DNA of 63,105 bases from Canicola haemoglobinophilus (GTDB lineage: Bacteria; Pseudomonadota; Gammaproteobacteria; Enterobacterales; Pasteurellaceae), in contig NZ_MUXZ01000012.1 of the NCBI RefSeq assembly GCF_002015075.1, positions 1 to 63,105 of the forward strand, read 5' to 3'. The notes beneath the pieces were generated by a model. That model ran no database searches and had not been told where the DNA came from. It saw only the letters and a list, made by a program, of their open reading frames with translations. The translations under genes were made by a program, and so were the position numbers. This document shows positions 55,447 to 63,105 of this stretch, one piece after another. The stretch's first letter is position 1; each line of letters opens with the position of its first letter.

Positions 55447-55899
55447 ATGGATAACAATGAAGAACTAGAGAAAATCAAGCAAGAAAATCAACGTTTGAAT
55501 AAAGCGCTTTCAGAAAGCAAAAAAGAAAACATCAGAATTCAGAATAACTTATTTATTGATGAATTGATGGGACAGGGGAAGTTATTCCCGAGTCAGAAAG
55601 ATGATGCGCTAGCATTGCTTAGCCTTGCAACAGATTACGATGAGGGCGGAGTAGTTTATTTAAACGAGGGCGAAAAGTTAGCGGACAAGGTAAAAGCCCT
55701 ATTAGATAAGCTAAACATCATTAATCTTTCAATGCAAACAGCGACCCTAGAAACACCAAGAAAAAATACAAAATGGAGAGAAGAAGAAAAACTTAGCAAA
55801 GATGAACTAGATAGAAAAATTCAAAACTTTATGAGAGCTTATAATTTAACTTATGAGCAAGCATTTAATGTTATCACTAGAGAGGAATTAGCAAAATGA
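55447..55899 (+). CDS. Scaffold-like protein
   Basis: 150 residues. The N-terminus is a coiled coil (EELEKIKQENQRLNKALSES), then a helical region FIDELMGQGKLFPSQKDDALALL typical of the C-terminal scaffold part of Mu-type protease-scaffold proteins. It starts two bases after the protease stop and its own stop overlaps the capsid ATG (ATGA). Protease plus this protein (343 residues) is close to a full gpI. Confidence 0.75.
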   Translation: MDNNEELEKIKQENQRLNKALSESKKENIRIQNNLFIDELMGQGKLFPSQKDDALALLSLATDYDEGGVVYLNEGEKLADKVKALLDKLNIINLSMQTATLETPRKNTKWREEEKLSKDELDRKIQNFMRAYNLTYEQAFNVITREELAK

Positions 55900-56834
55900 C
55901 AGCGACAACAGACAGATTAGCCAGCTTACGCATTCAAGACCCTGTATTAACAAAATTGGCGCAAGGTTATTACAACAATGAATTAGTTTGTGAAACTTTA
56001 ATGCCAATCGTAAATATAGGCAAAGAAGGCAGAAAAATCCCACAATTTGGGCGAGAGTCTTTTTATTTACCTTCTACTATTCGTGAGTTAAGGGGAAATT
56101 CAAATAGATTAGATCCAATGAGTGTTAAGGTTATAGATGTATCGCTAGAAGAGCATGATATTGAGTATGCAATTGACTACCGAGAAGAAAACGAGGCTAG
56201 TTACCCTTTAAAACAATACGCCTTATCAGTTACGCAAGATATTATTGCGCTAGGGCGTGAAGTTAAGGTTGCGGAATTGGCGCAAAACTCAGACAATTAC
56301 GTAAGCGAAAATGTTGTAAGTCTTGAAGGCAATAAAAAGATTAGTCATAAAAAATCTAATCCTTTAGAAACTATAGAGCAAGGCATTTATACAATTTCTT
56401 CTTCTATCGGTATGCGCCCTAATGTTTGTGTTATTTCTTCTGATGTATGGAAAGCATTAAAAGAAAATGAAACCATTTTAGAGCGTATTAAATACACTAG
56501 AACAGGCGTTCTAACGCCCGCTATCTTTGCGGAGCTTATTGACGTGAAAACGGTAAAAATAGGCGAGGCAGTTCAAGATAAAAACAAGAACGGGCAATTA
56601 GAAAAAATCTGGAGCAATACTATTATTCTTGCTTATGTATCGGAAAAAGCAACGGAGAAGAAAGGTAGTGTATTTGATCCGTCTTACGGTTACACAATCC
56701 GAGGTGGTAAGGGCTTATGGGTTGATACCTATTTTGAAGTTGGCGGAAAAGTTGAAGTAGTTAGATGCACAGATATATTCAAGCCGTATCTATTGGGAAA
56801 ATCTGCGGGCTATCTCATTAAAGACTGTTTATAA
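55896..56834 (+). CDS. Major capsid protein
   Basis: 312 residues. It has the look of an HK97-fold major capsid protein: an N-terminal arm (DPVLTKLAQGYYNNELVCETLMPIVNIG in part), the long helix region YPLKQYALSVTQDIIALGREVK, NVCVISSDVWKALKENETI, and a C-terminal domain with SYGYTIRGGKGLWVDTYFE. Position after protease and scaffold genes supports this. No portal or terminase is near. Confidence 0.82.
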   Translation: MTATTDRLASLRIQDPVLTKLAQGYYNNELVCETLMPIVNIGKEGRKIPQFGRESFYLPSTIRELRGNSNRLDPMSVKVIDVSLEEHDIEYAIDYREENEASYPLKQYALSVTQDIIALGREVKVAELAQNSDNYVSENVVSLEGNKKISHKKSNPLETIEQGIYTISSSIGMRPNVCVISSDVWKALKENETILERIKYTRTGVLTPAIFAELIDVKTVKIGEAVQDKNKNGQLEKIWSNTIILAYVSEKATEKKGSVFDPSYGYTIRGGKGLWVDTYFEVGGKVEVVRCTDIFKPYLLGKSAGYLIKDCL

Positions 56835-57217
56835 TTTATTTTTTAGAGAAACCGCATTATTATTAGGGTTATTGGGTAATAATGCGGGATTTTATGAAAT
56901 TAGATTGTATTAAGTTGTTTAAGCGTAGAGAAAAATTTTTATATAGTGCATTTTAAATCATACTGGGTTATGTTGATTTTGTTTTTTAGTACCCTTTTTA
57001 GTACCCTAAAGACAATTCATCAAACAATATTTACAATAAAATCAAACAATTAATCGATTAATTCTATTGTGATTACCTCTTTTGAAAATTTCCCTACTTT
57101 CAAAAATAAGCAAGCATAAAAAACCTAAGAGCAAGCAAAATGCTCTACTTCAAAAGCAGCATTTACAAGATTTTATTTCAGAAAATATAAGAGAAAATAG
57201 GCATGAAAAATTGAGAA
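56835..57217. other. Right end of the element and flank (no gene)
   Basis: 383 bp without a convincing gene. CCGCATTATTA (56852-56862) opposes TAATAATGCGG (56877-56887) just after the capsid gene, a probable terminator. The right att-like repeat is at 56968-57006, and ordinary A/T-rich flank follows up to tRNA-Ile2. Confidence 0.7.
56968..57006 (+). repeat. Right att-like direct repeat
   Basis: TTATGTTGAT, TTTTTAGTACCC and TTTTTAGTACCC in the same order as at 49271-49308. Differences are a few single bases and one A/T run length, so an exact common core cannot be fixed by eye. Confidence 0.6.
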
Positions 57218-57294
57218 TGGTCCCCCCTACCGGACTTGAACCAGTGACCAAGCGATTATGAGTCGCCTGCTCTAACCGACTGAGCTAAGGGGGG
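57218..57294 (-). tRNA. tRNA-Ile2 (CAT anticodon, lysidine type)
   Basis: 77 nt with encoded CCA. The anticodon loop CTCATAA reads CAT, but the body (CAGGCGACTCATAATCGCTTG) matches E. coli ileX rather than methionine tRNAs. The C34 is presumably modified to lysidine to read AUA. Transcribed in the same direction as polA. Confidence 0.9.
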
Positions 57295-57333
57295 ATAGGC
57301 GGTGAATTATATTGAATAATAGAAATAAAGTCT

Positions 57334-57374
57334 ATAAAAAGGCGATTGAGAGATTAAAATTCAGACAATCGCCT
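57334..57374 (-). terminator. polA terminator
   Basis: AGGCGATTG (57340-57348) opposes CAATCGCCT (57366-57374) and, in the minus direction, runs into TTTTTATAG. Confidence 0.75.
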
Positions 57375-57395
57375 CAATCACCCAAACACCAATGA

Positions 57396-60254
57396 TTAAT
57401 GTGCTTCGTCCCAATTATTGCCTATCCCTGCTTCAACAATCAATGGAACTAATAACTGTGCGGCATTTTCCATTAAAGACTTAATTAATACGGAATACTC
57501 CTCTACTTTATCTTCCTTAACTTCAAATACCAATTCATCATGAACTTGCATAATCATTTGAATATCATGGTTATTTTTAATTTCATTATGAATGGCAATC
57601 ATCGCTAGTTTGATAATATCTGCAGCAGTCCCCTGCATTGGAGCATTGATAGCGACTCGTTCAGCACCTTTACGACGCATTGCATTGGATGAATTAATCT
57701 CAGGTAAATATAAACGGCGCCCAAATAATGTTTCTACATAGCCTTGCATTTTTGCTTTTTCACGAATATCCGTCATGAAGGTTTGTACCCCTGGGTAACG
57801 TTGGAAATACAGATCCATATATTTCTGCGCATCAGCTCGGCTAATACCAAGCTGGTTAGATAAACCAAACGAGCTCATGCCATAAATAAGACCAAAGTTT
57901 ATGGCTTTCGCACTACGGCGCTGTTCGCTGGTAACTTCATCTAATGGAATGCCGAAAATCTCAGCAGCAGTAGAGCGATGAATATCTTTTCCTTCACTAA
58001 AAGCCGTAATCAAGCCATTGTCCTGCGATAAATGCGCCATAATTCTTAGCTCAATTTGCGAATAGTCAGCGGCAATGATTTTATAACCATTTCTCGCAAT
58101 AAAGGCTTGTCGGATACGACGTCCTTCTTCATTTTTAATCGGAATATTCTGCAAATTCGGATCACTAGAAGATAAACGCCCCGTCGCTGTAACAGCCTGA
58201 TGATAAGAGGTATGAACTCGCCCTGTATGCTGATTTACCATTGCGGGTAATTTATCCGTATAAGTTGACTTTAATTTTGCTAATCCACGATGTTCCATCA
58301 GCAATTTAGGTACGATATGCCCTTGTTGTGCGAGTGTTTCTAGTACATCTTCATTAGTTGACGGCGCACCTTTCGGCGTTTTAGCTATAATCGGCAACGC
58401 CAACTTAGTAAAGAGAATTTCTTGCAATTGTTTGGTTGAAGCTAAATTAAATTCTTCGCCAGCTTCTTGATGAACTTGTTGTTCAAGTGCGGTCAATCTT
58501 TTTGCAATTTCTTCTGATTGTTTTAGCAAGGCTTGGCTATCAATAAGGACGCCATTACGTTCAATTTGTGACAGCACTTGCACCAAAGGTAACTCAATAT
58601 CATTAAATACCTTAACCAAACTTGGCGATTGTTGTAATTCGTGCCACAAGGTTTGATGCAATTTCATCGTAATATCCGCATCTTCGGCTGCATATTCTGT
58701 TGCTTGTGCAATGGCAATTTTATCAAAGGTTAATTGATTTTTTCCTTTACCTGCGATGCTTTCAAATTCAATGGTTTTATGTCCTAAATAACGCTCTGAT
58801 AAGGCGTCCATATTATGTCGCCCAGTGCTATCAAGCACATAAGATTGAAGCATAGTATCAAAACAAACGCCTTTTAATTGGATATGATTATTCGCAAAAA
58901 TCGTTAAATCATATTTAATATTTTGCCCAATTTTTTGAATACTAGGGTTTTCTAATAGGGGTTTTAATTGCGCTAAACAATCATCTTTATTCAATTGATT
59001 TGCTATCAGCTCAAAACGCTCGGTACTTTGCGCAGGCTCAGCAAATAAATCCGCTTGCGTCACTTCTTTGACCGCTTCTTTATGCGCTAAAGGAATATAA
59101 CAAGCCTCACCATTAGCAAGCGCAAAAGAAATGCCTACAAGATTAGCAAGCATTGGATCTAAGGCATCAGTTTCCGTATCAACAGCAATTATTTCTGCCT
59201 GTTGAAGTTTTTCGAGCCAAATACTCAGCTTCTCTTGCGTATCCACTGTTTCATATAAAGTGCGGTCAATTTTGACGATATTTTTTACCGCACTTTTCGG
59301 CTCAGCACTGTGACTAGCTTGAGTAGTATCTAGTTTAACGTTTTGTTCCGTTGCATTTGTCACTGAACTTTCGCCATTCATTACTTCATTTAGCCAACGC
59401 TTAAATTCATAACGAGCAAAATATTCAATTAATTGATCTTGGTTATTTTGCCCTAGCACCAGTTGATCAGGCGTAATATCCAACTCAACATCAGTTTTAA
59501 TAGTGGCTAACACATAGGATAAATCCGCATCAGCTTTAGCTGCTAACAATTTCTCGCCTAATTTTTTTGCGCCTCGAATGGACAACTCAGCCACTTTTTC
59601 TAGATTGGCATAAATTTCTGCCATGCTTCCTATGCCTTGTAATAAGCCTAATGCTGTTTTTTCGCCAACACCTGCAACCCCTGGGATATTATCTGCGCTG
59701 TCACCCATTAAGGCTAAATAATCAATAATTAACTCAGGTGGAATACCATATTTTTCAACCACACCTTCTCGATCTAACAAGCTGTTATTCATGGTATTGA
59801 TCAGCATAATGTTGTCATCAACTAATTGCGCCATATCCTTGTCACCGGTACTGATAAGGACTTTTTTGCCTTGCTGAGAAGCTTGGACGGCAAGGGTTCC
59901 AATCACATCATCAGCCTCAACGCCTTCCACAGACAATAAAGGAATTCCTAATGCTTTGATAATATTATGCAATGGCTGAATTTGTTGACGTAAATCATCT
60001 GGCATCGGTGGACGATGGGATTTATATTGCTCAAACATTTCATCACGGAATGTTTTTCCTTTTGCATCAAATACAACGGCAATATGAGTAGGTTGAACTT
60101 GTGCAATTAAACTTTTCAGCATATTCAACACGCCATACATAGCGCCAGTTGGTTCGCCAAGAGAGTTGGTTAACGGAGGAAATGCATGAAATGCACGATA
60201 TAAATAAGAAGAGCCGTCCACAAGAACAAGGGGATTTTCAGCAATTTTAGCCAT
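57396..60254 (-). CDS. polA: DNA polymerase I
   Basis: 952 residues, slightly longer than E. coli Pol I. A 5'-3' exonuclease domain (about 1-290: LVLVDGSSYLYRAF, GDKDMAQLV, LMGDSADNIPGV), a 3'-5' exonuclease domain with VDTETDALD near 356 and DADITMKL, and a polymerase domain with DYSQIELRIMAHLS, RRSAKAINFGLIYG and MQVHDELVFEV. The linker holds an opposed pair of uptake signals (59257-59298). Function: gap filling and primer removal. Confidence 0.97.
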   Translation of the reverse strand: MAKIAENPLVLVDGSSYLYRAFHAFPPLTNSLGEPTGAMYGVLNMLKSLIAQVQPTHIAVVFDAKGKTFRDEMFEQYKSHRPPMPDDLRQQIQPLHNIIKALGIPLLSVEGVEADDVIGTLAVQASQQGKKVLISTGDKDMAQLVDDNIMLINTMNNSLLDREGVVEKYGIPPELIIDYLALMGDSADNIPGVAGVGEKTALGLLQGIGSMAEIYANLEKVAELSIRGAKKLGEKLLAAKADADLSYVLATIKTDVELDITPDQLVLGQNNQDQLIEYFARYEFKRWLNEVMNGESSVTNATEQNVKLDTTQASHSAEPKSAVKNIVKIDRTLYETVDTQEKLSIWLEKLQQAEIIAVDTETDALDPMLANLVGISFALANGEACYIPLAHKEAVKEVTQADLFAEPAQSTERFELIANQLNKDDCLAQLKPLLENPSIQKIGQNIKYDLTIFANNHIQLKGVCFDTMLQSYVLDSTGRHNMDALSERYLGHKTIEFESIAGKGKNQLTFDKIAIAQATEYAAEDADITMKLHQTLWHELQQSPSLVKVFNDIELPLVQVLSQIERNGVLIDSQALLKQSEEIAKRLTALEQQVHQEAGEEFNLASTKQLQEILFTKLALPIIAKTPKGAPSTNEDVLETLAQQGHIVPKLLMEHRGLAKLKSTYTDKLPAMVNQHTGRVHTSYHQAVTATGRLSSSDPNLQNIPIKNEEGRRIRQAFIARNGYKIIAADYSQIELRIMAHLSQDNGLITAFSEGKDIHRSTAAEIFGIPLDEVTSEQRRSAKAINFGLIYGMSSFGLSNQLGISRADAQKYMDLYFQRYPGVQTFMTDIREKAKMQGYVETLFGRRLYLPEINSSNAMRRKGAERVAINAPMQGTAADIIKLAMIAIHNEIKNNHDIQMIMQVHDELVFEVKEDKVEEYSVLIKSLMENAAQLLVPLIVEAGIGNNWDEAH

Positions 60255-60464
60255 AATAGAATAATCTCAAATAACACAAAGTGCGGTCATTATAGAGTAA
60301 ATTTTTCAGCTAGGCGAATTTACACAACAGAGATTAAAACAAAGATAAAATGTACCTATTTTAAGCAAGGAATGAGATAAATCTTTAGACTTGCGTAGCT
60401 TAAAGCAATACAATTCCCTTCAATTTTGTCGATAATTTTAACCGCACTTTTATATAAAAATCTT

Positions 60465-62477
60465 ATGAAACTCAATATCCAACAACAACAAGCCGTTGAA
60501 TATACACAAGGCGCCTGCTTAGTTTTAGCTGGAGCTGGCTCTGGCAAAACTAGGGTCATTATTAATAAAATTGCCTACCTAATTGAACATTGTGGTTATT
60601 TACCAAAACAAATTGCAGCCGTCACTTTTACCAATAAAGCAGCAAGAGAAATGAAAGAACGTGTTGCCCACTCAATTGGTAAAGAAAAAACTAAAGGGCT
60701 TATTGTTTCCACCTTTCATACTTTAGGTTTCGACATCATTAAACGAGAATACAAACATCTCGGTTTTAAAGCCAATATGACTTTATTTGATGAACATGAT
60801 CAAATGGCGTTATTAAAAGAACTTACGGCTGATTTATTGAAAGAAGATAAAGATTTATTGCGAGAACTTGTTTCAGCCATTTCTCGCTGGAAAAATGATC
60901 TCATTCTTCCACCACAAGCCTTAATGCAAGCAAGAGATAACAAACAGCAAATTTTTGCTAAATGTTATGAGCGCTACAACAAACAAATTCGTGCCTATAA
61001 TGCTTTGGACTTTGACGATTTGATTATGCTGCCGACCTTATTGTTTATACAAAACCAAGAAGTGCGGTCGAAATGGCAAGAGAAAATTCGTTATTTGTTA
61101 GTAGATGAATATCAAGATACTAATACGAGTCAATATGAATTGATAAAATTATTAGTTGGGCAGCGCGCTTGCTTTACTGTGGTTGGCGATGATGATCAAT
61201 CTATTTACTCATGGCGAGGTGCGCAACCGCAAAATATGGCGCGTTTAAAAAACGATTTCCCTCAATTAAAAGTAATCAAATTGGAACAAAACTATCGTTC
61301 TAGCCAGCGGATTTTACATTGTGCCAATATTTTAATTGCTAATAATGATCATGTTTTTGAAAAGCGCTTATTTTCCAATTTAGAGCAAGGGGAAAAGCTA
61401 CAAATCCTAGAAGCTAAAAATGAAGAACATGAGGCGGAACTGGTAGTAGGGGAATTAATTGCTCACCGTTTTATGCAGAAAACCCATTATCGTGATTATG
61501 CAATCTTGTATCGAGGAAATCATCAATCAAGACTTTTTGAAAAAGTGCTCATGCAAAATCGTATTCCCTATAAAATTTCAGGTGGAACCTCTTTTTTCTC
61601 TCGGGTTGAAATTAAAGATATGATGGCTTATTTGCGTGTACTGGTTAATCAAGATGATGATGCAGCGTTATTACGCATTATCAATACACCAAAACGCGAA
61701 ATTGGCTCTGTTACCTTAGCGAAAGTGGGAAATCTTGCGCAAGAAAAACATATTAGTCTTTTCGAGGCAATTTTTGATTTTAACTTAATTCAGCAACTTA
61801 ATCCTAAATCCTATAATGCATTACAAAACTTTGCCCATTGGATTGTAGAGCTTAATGAGGAAGTACAACGCTCAGAACCAGAGCGAGCAATTAAGAGGAT
61901 GTTGGCACAATTACATTATGAAGAATATTTATATGAAAATGCTAATAGCCCCAAAATCGCAGAGATGCAAAGTAAAAACGTAGCGACATTATTTGAATGG
62001 GTTGCTGATATGCTGAAAGGCGATGAGTTCAATGAGCCAATGACGCTTAATCAGGTTGTCACTCGTCTGACATTACGAGATATGTTAGAGCGGAATGAGT
62101 CTGATGAGGAAAGTGATCAAGTTCAATTGATGACCTTACATGCCTCAAAAGGCTTGGAGTTTCCACATGTTTTTCTAGTTGGCATAGAAGAAAATATTTT
62201 GCCGCATCAAACCAGTATTGAGGAAGATAATGTAGAGGAAGAACGACGTTTAGCTTATGTGGGCATTACTCGAGCGCAAAAATCACTCACATTTTCTTTA
62301 TGCAAAGAGCGGAAACAATTTGGCGAGTTTTTGAAACCTGAACCTAGTCGCTTTTTATCTGAGTTGCCTCAAGATGATCTTCTATGGGAAAAGGATAAAT
62401 CTAAGCAAACTGGACAAGAACAAAAGGAAATCGAAAAGACTGGCTTTGCCAATTTAAGAGCGATCTTGAATAGCTAA
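60465..62477 (+). CDS. rep: ATP-dependent DNA helicase Rep
   Basis: 670 residues, superfamily 1A. Q motif LNIQQQQAVEYTQG, Walker A AGAGSGKTRVI, TFTNKAAREM, Walker B LVDEYQDTN, GDDDQSIYSWRGA, and VQLMTLHASKGLEFPHVF (in parts) are all present. It is nearest Rep rather than UvrD by its N-terminus and length. ATG 60465 (MKLNIQQ) matches the family start. It helps forks move past protein barriers. Divergent from polA. Confidence 0.95.
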   Translation: MKLNIQQQQAVEYTQGACLVLAGAGSGKTRVIINKIAYLIEHCGYLPKQIAAVTFTNKAAREMKERVAHSIGKEKTKGLIVSTFHTLGFDIIKREYKHLGFKANMTLFDEHDQMALLKELTADLLKEDKDLLRELVSAISRWKNDLILPPQALMQARDNKQQIFAKCYERYNKQIRAYNALDFDDLIMLPTLLFIQNQEVRSKWQEKIRYLLVDEYQDTNTSQYELIKLLVGQRACFTVVGDDDQSIYSWRGAQPQNMARLKNDFPQLKVIKLEQNYRSSQRILHCANILIANNDHVFEKRLFSNLEQGEKLQILEAKNEEHEAELVVGELIAHRFMQKTHYRDYAILYRGNHQSRLFEKVLMQNRIPYKISGGTSFFSRVEIKDMMAYLRVLVNQDDDAALLRIINTPKREIGSVTLAKVGNLAQEKHISLFEAIFDFNLIQQLNPKSYNALQNFAHWIVELNEEVQRSEPERAIKRMLAQLHYEEYLYENANSPKIAEMQSKNVATLFEWVADMLKGDEFNEPMTLNQVVTRLTLRDMLERNESDEESDQVQLMTLHASKGLEFPHVFLVGIEENILPHQTSIEEDNVEEERRLAYVGITRAQKSLTFSLCKERKQFGEFLKPEPSRFLSELPQDDLLWEKDKSKQTGQEQKEIEKTGFANLRAILNS

Positions 62478-62598
62478 TGATTCATGTTGTAGATTTTATA
62501 TCTGTTTTGTAGATAATTCATTCAACCAAATGAATTTTATAAAAAATCGTTTGACTTATTTTTAGAAAAACGTATTATACCGCCCACAAACTGATTGT

Positions 62599-62691
62599 GG
62601 TGAGATGGCCGAGAGGCTGAAGGCGCTCCCCTGCTAAGGGAGTATGGGGTCAAAAACTCCATCGAGGGTTCGAATCCCTCTCTCACCGCCA
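62599..62691 (+). tRNA. tRNA-Ser (GCT)
   Basis: 93 nt with a long variable arm and encoded CCA. The anticodon loop CTGCTAA reads GCT. The -10-like TATTATAC just upstream (near 62572) may be its promoter. Confidence 0.95.
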
Positions 62692-62701
62692 TTTACTCAG
62701 C

Positions 62702-62778
62702 GCATCCGTAGCTCAGCTGGATAGAGTACTCGGCTACGAACCGAGCGGTCAGAGGTTCGAATCCTCTCGGATGCGCCA
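62702..62778 (+). tRNA. tRNA-Arg (ACG), copy 1
   Basis: 77 nt with encoded CCA. The anticodon loop CTACGAA reads ACG, converted to ICG by TadA. Acceptor GCATCCG/CGGATGC. Confidence 0.96.
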
Positions 62779-62835
62779 TTTTATTGAACTCTACAATAAA
62801 AGGTAAAATGATAAATGCGGTTAAAATTCAAATAC

Positions 62836-62912
62836 GCACCCGTAGCTCAGCTGGATAGAGTACTCGGCTACGAACCGAGCGGTCAGAGGTTCGAATCCTC
62901 TCGGGTGCGCCA
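62836..62912 (+). tRNA. tRNA-Arg (ACG), copy 2
   Basis: Same as copy 1 except for the compensated acceptor pair (GCACCCG/CGGGTGC instead of GCATCCG/CGGATGC). The T-to-C change is matched by A-to-G on the other strand of the stem. Confidence 0.96.
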
Positions 62913-63087
62913 TTCATAATACGTATCCACAGATATAAATCCCATACCTTTATTTAATATTAAACTTATCAGCTGTTTTTATCTTTATTTGGCTTATCTA
63001 ATTTATACTATTACTTCTCAAAATTATTTTGCATGTTGGCATAACAAAGAAACATATACTTCAATTAAAAAAGACCTAAAACGAGTA

Positions 63088-63105
63088 TGATCTGCACCCC
63101 AAAAG
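63088..63105. mobile_element. Possible IS3-family end at the window edge
   Basis: The last 18 bases, TGATCTGCACCCCAAAAG, resemble the terminal inverted repeats of IS3-family (IS150-group) elements. Only the tip is visible. The 175 bp before it (62913-63087) hold nothing I recognise. Confidence 0.4.

Larger units (their letters stand above)
49271..57006 (+). mobile_element. P4-like integrated satellite with a capsid cassette (about 7.7 kb)
   Basis: Bounded by an imperfect direct repeat (49271-49308 and 56968-57006). Contents in order: P4-type integrase, frameshifted Mor-family activator, iteron-rich gap, AlpA, Ash/Icd-like protein, unknown gene, D5/P4-alpha-type helicase, then protease, scaffold-like and major-capsid genes. 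All genes run left to right. There is no portal, terminase, tail or lysis gene. Only two uptake signals occur in it, fewer than in flanking DNA, fitting acquisition from outside. It could be a capsid-encoding satellite, or the remnant of a larger element. Confidence 0.85.

Noticed and set aside
54863..56834. Capsid cassette as an encapsulin system
   Set aside because: Encapsulins are not accompanied by a Mu I-type protease and scaffold-like gene; phage head assembly is the better reading.
59257..59298. Opposed uptake signals in polA as a terminator
   Set aside because: They lie within the coding region, in the weakly conserved linker between the two exonuclease domains; probably tolerated insertion of uptake signals rather than regulation.

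Overview
The window looks like a chromosomal contig from Haemophilus, either H. influenzae or a close relative such as H. haemolyticus. It is AT-rich. By eye I count roughly forty copies of the 9-bp Haemophilus uptake signal AAGTGCGGT/ACCGCACTT. Most proteins read like H. influenzae proteins: P6/Pal, the comNOPQ pseudopilins, pilCD, and the murI-recG-spoT-rpoZ-gmk-gapA block. The first ~100 bases are the promoter and leader of an rRNA operon that leaves the window to the left. The last 18 bases resemble the tip of an IS3-family element. The window may therefore be a whole assembly contig broken at repeats on both sides.

Layout. 1-6.9 kb (minus): rrn promoter, a PH-domain membrane protein, murI, recG, spoT, rpoZ, gmk. 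7-10.2 kb (plus): gapA and an acyl-CoA synthetase. 10.3-13.2 kb (minus): the anaerobic ribonucleotide reductase pair nrdD-nrdG, behind two NrdR boxes 31 bp apart and a perfect FNR box. 13.2-16.9 kb: a divergent pair of membrane-protein genes, an SbmA/YddA-type ABC transporter and a YidE-type transporter, each broken by a one-base indel. 17-25.7 kb: rpmE, mtnN, two thioredoxin-fold exported proteins flanking recJ, prfB with its programmed frameshift, lysS, ruvAB. 25.7-31.5 kb (minus): the competence operon comNOPQ-recC with a CRP-S site. 31.7-36.7 kb (minus): three tRNA-Lys, then ybgC-tolQRAB-pal. 36.8-40 kb (minus): cydA-cydB-cydX-ybgE. 40.4-43.8 kb: a small exported protein, hpt, hpf and a Na+/amino-acid symporter behind a tandem glycine riboswitch. 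43.8-46.95 kb (minus): pilC-pilD-coaE-yacG-GNAT. A competence-type CRP-S site lies directly upstream of pilC, where pilA and pilB would be expected but are absent. 47-49.2 kb: three tRNA-Val, gltX and tRNA-Ala.

49.27-57.0 kb is an integrated element of about 7.7 kb with P4-satellite architecture: tyrosine integrase, Mor-family activator (frameshifted), AlpA, Ash/Icd-like protein, an unknown gene, and a D5/P4-alpha-type helicase. It also carries a three-gene capsid cassette (Mu I-type protease, scaffold-like protein, major capsid protein) and has no portal, terminase, tail or lysis genes. A paired 22-bp dyad motif precedes both the Mor-like gene and the capsid cassette with nearly the same internal spacing (46 and 47 bp). 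Phased iterons in the gene-free stretch look like a replication origin. The interpretation is a minimal capsid-encoding phage satellite or its decaying remnant; this is the most novel part of the window.

57.2-63.1 kb: tRNA-Ile2, polA (minus), rep (plus), tRNA-Ser, two tRNA-Arg, then the possible IS end. Outside the element the window is mostly housekeeping functions (replication and repair, translation, envelope Tol-Pal, respiration) plus the transformation machinery.
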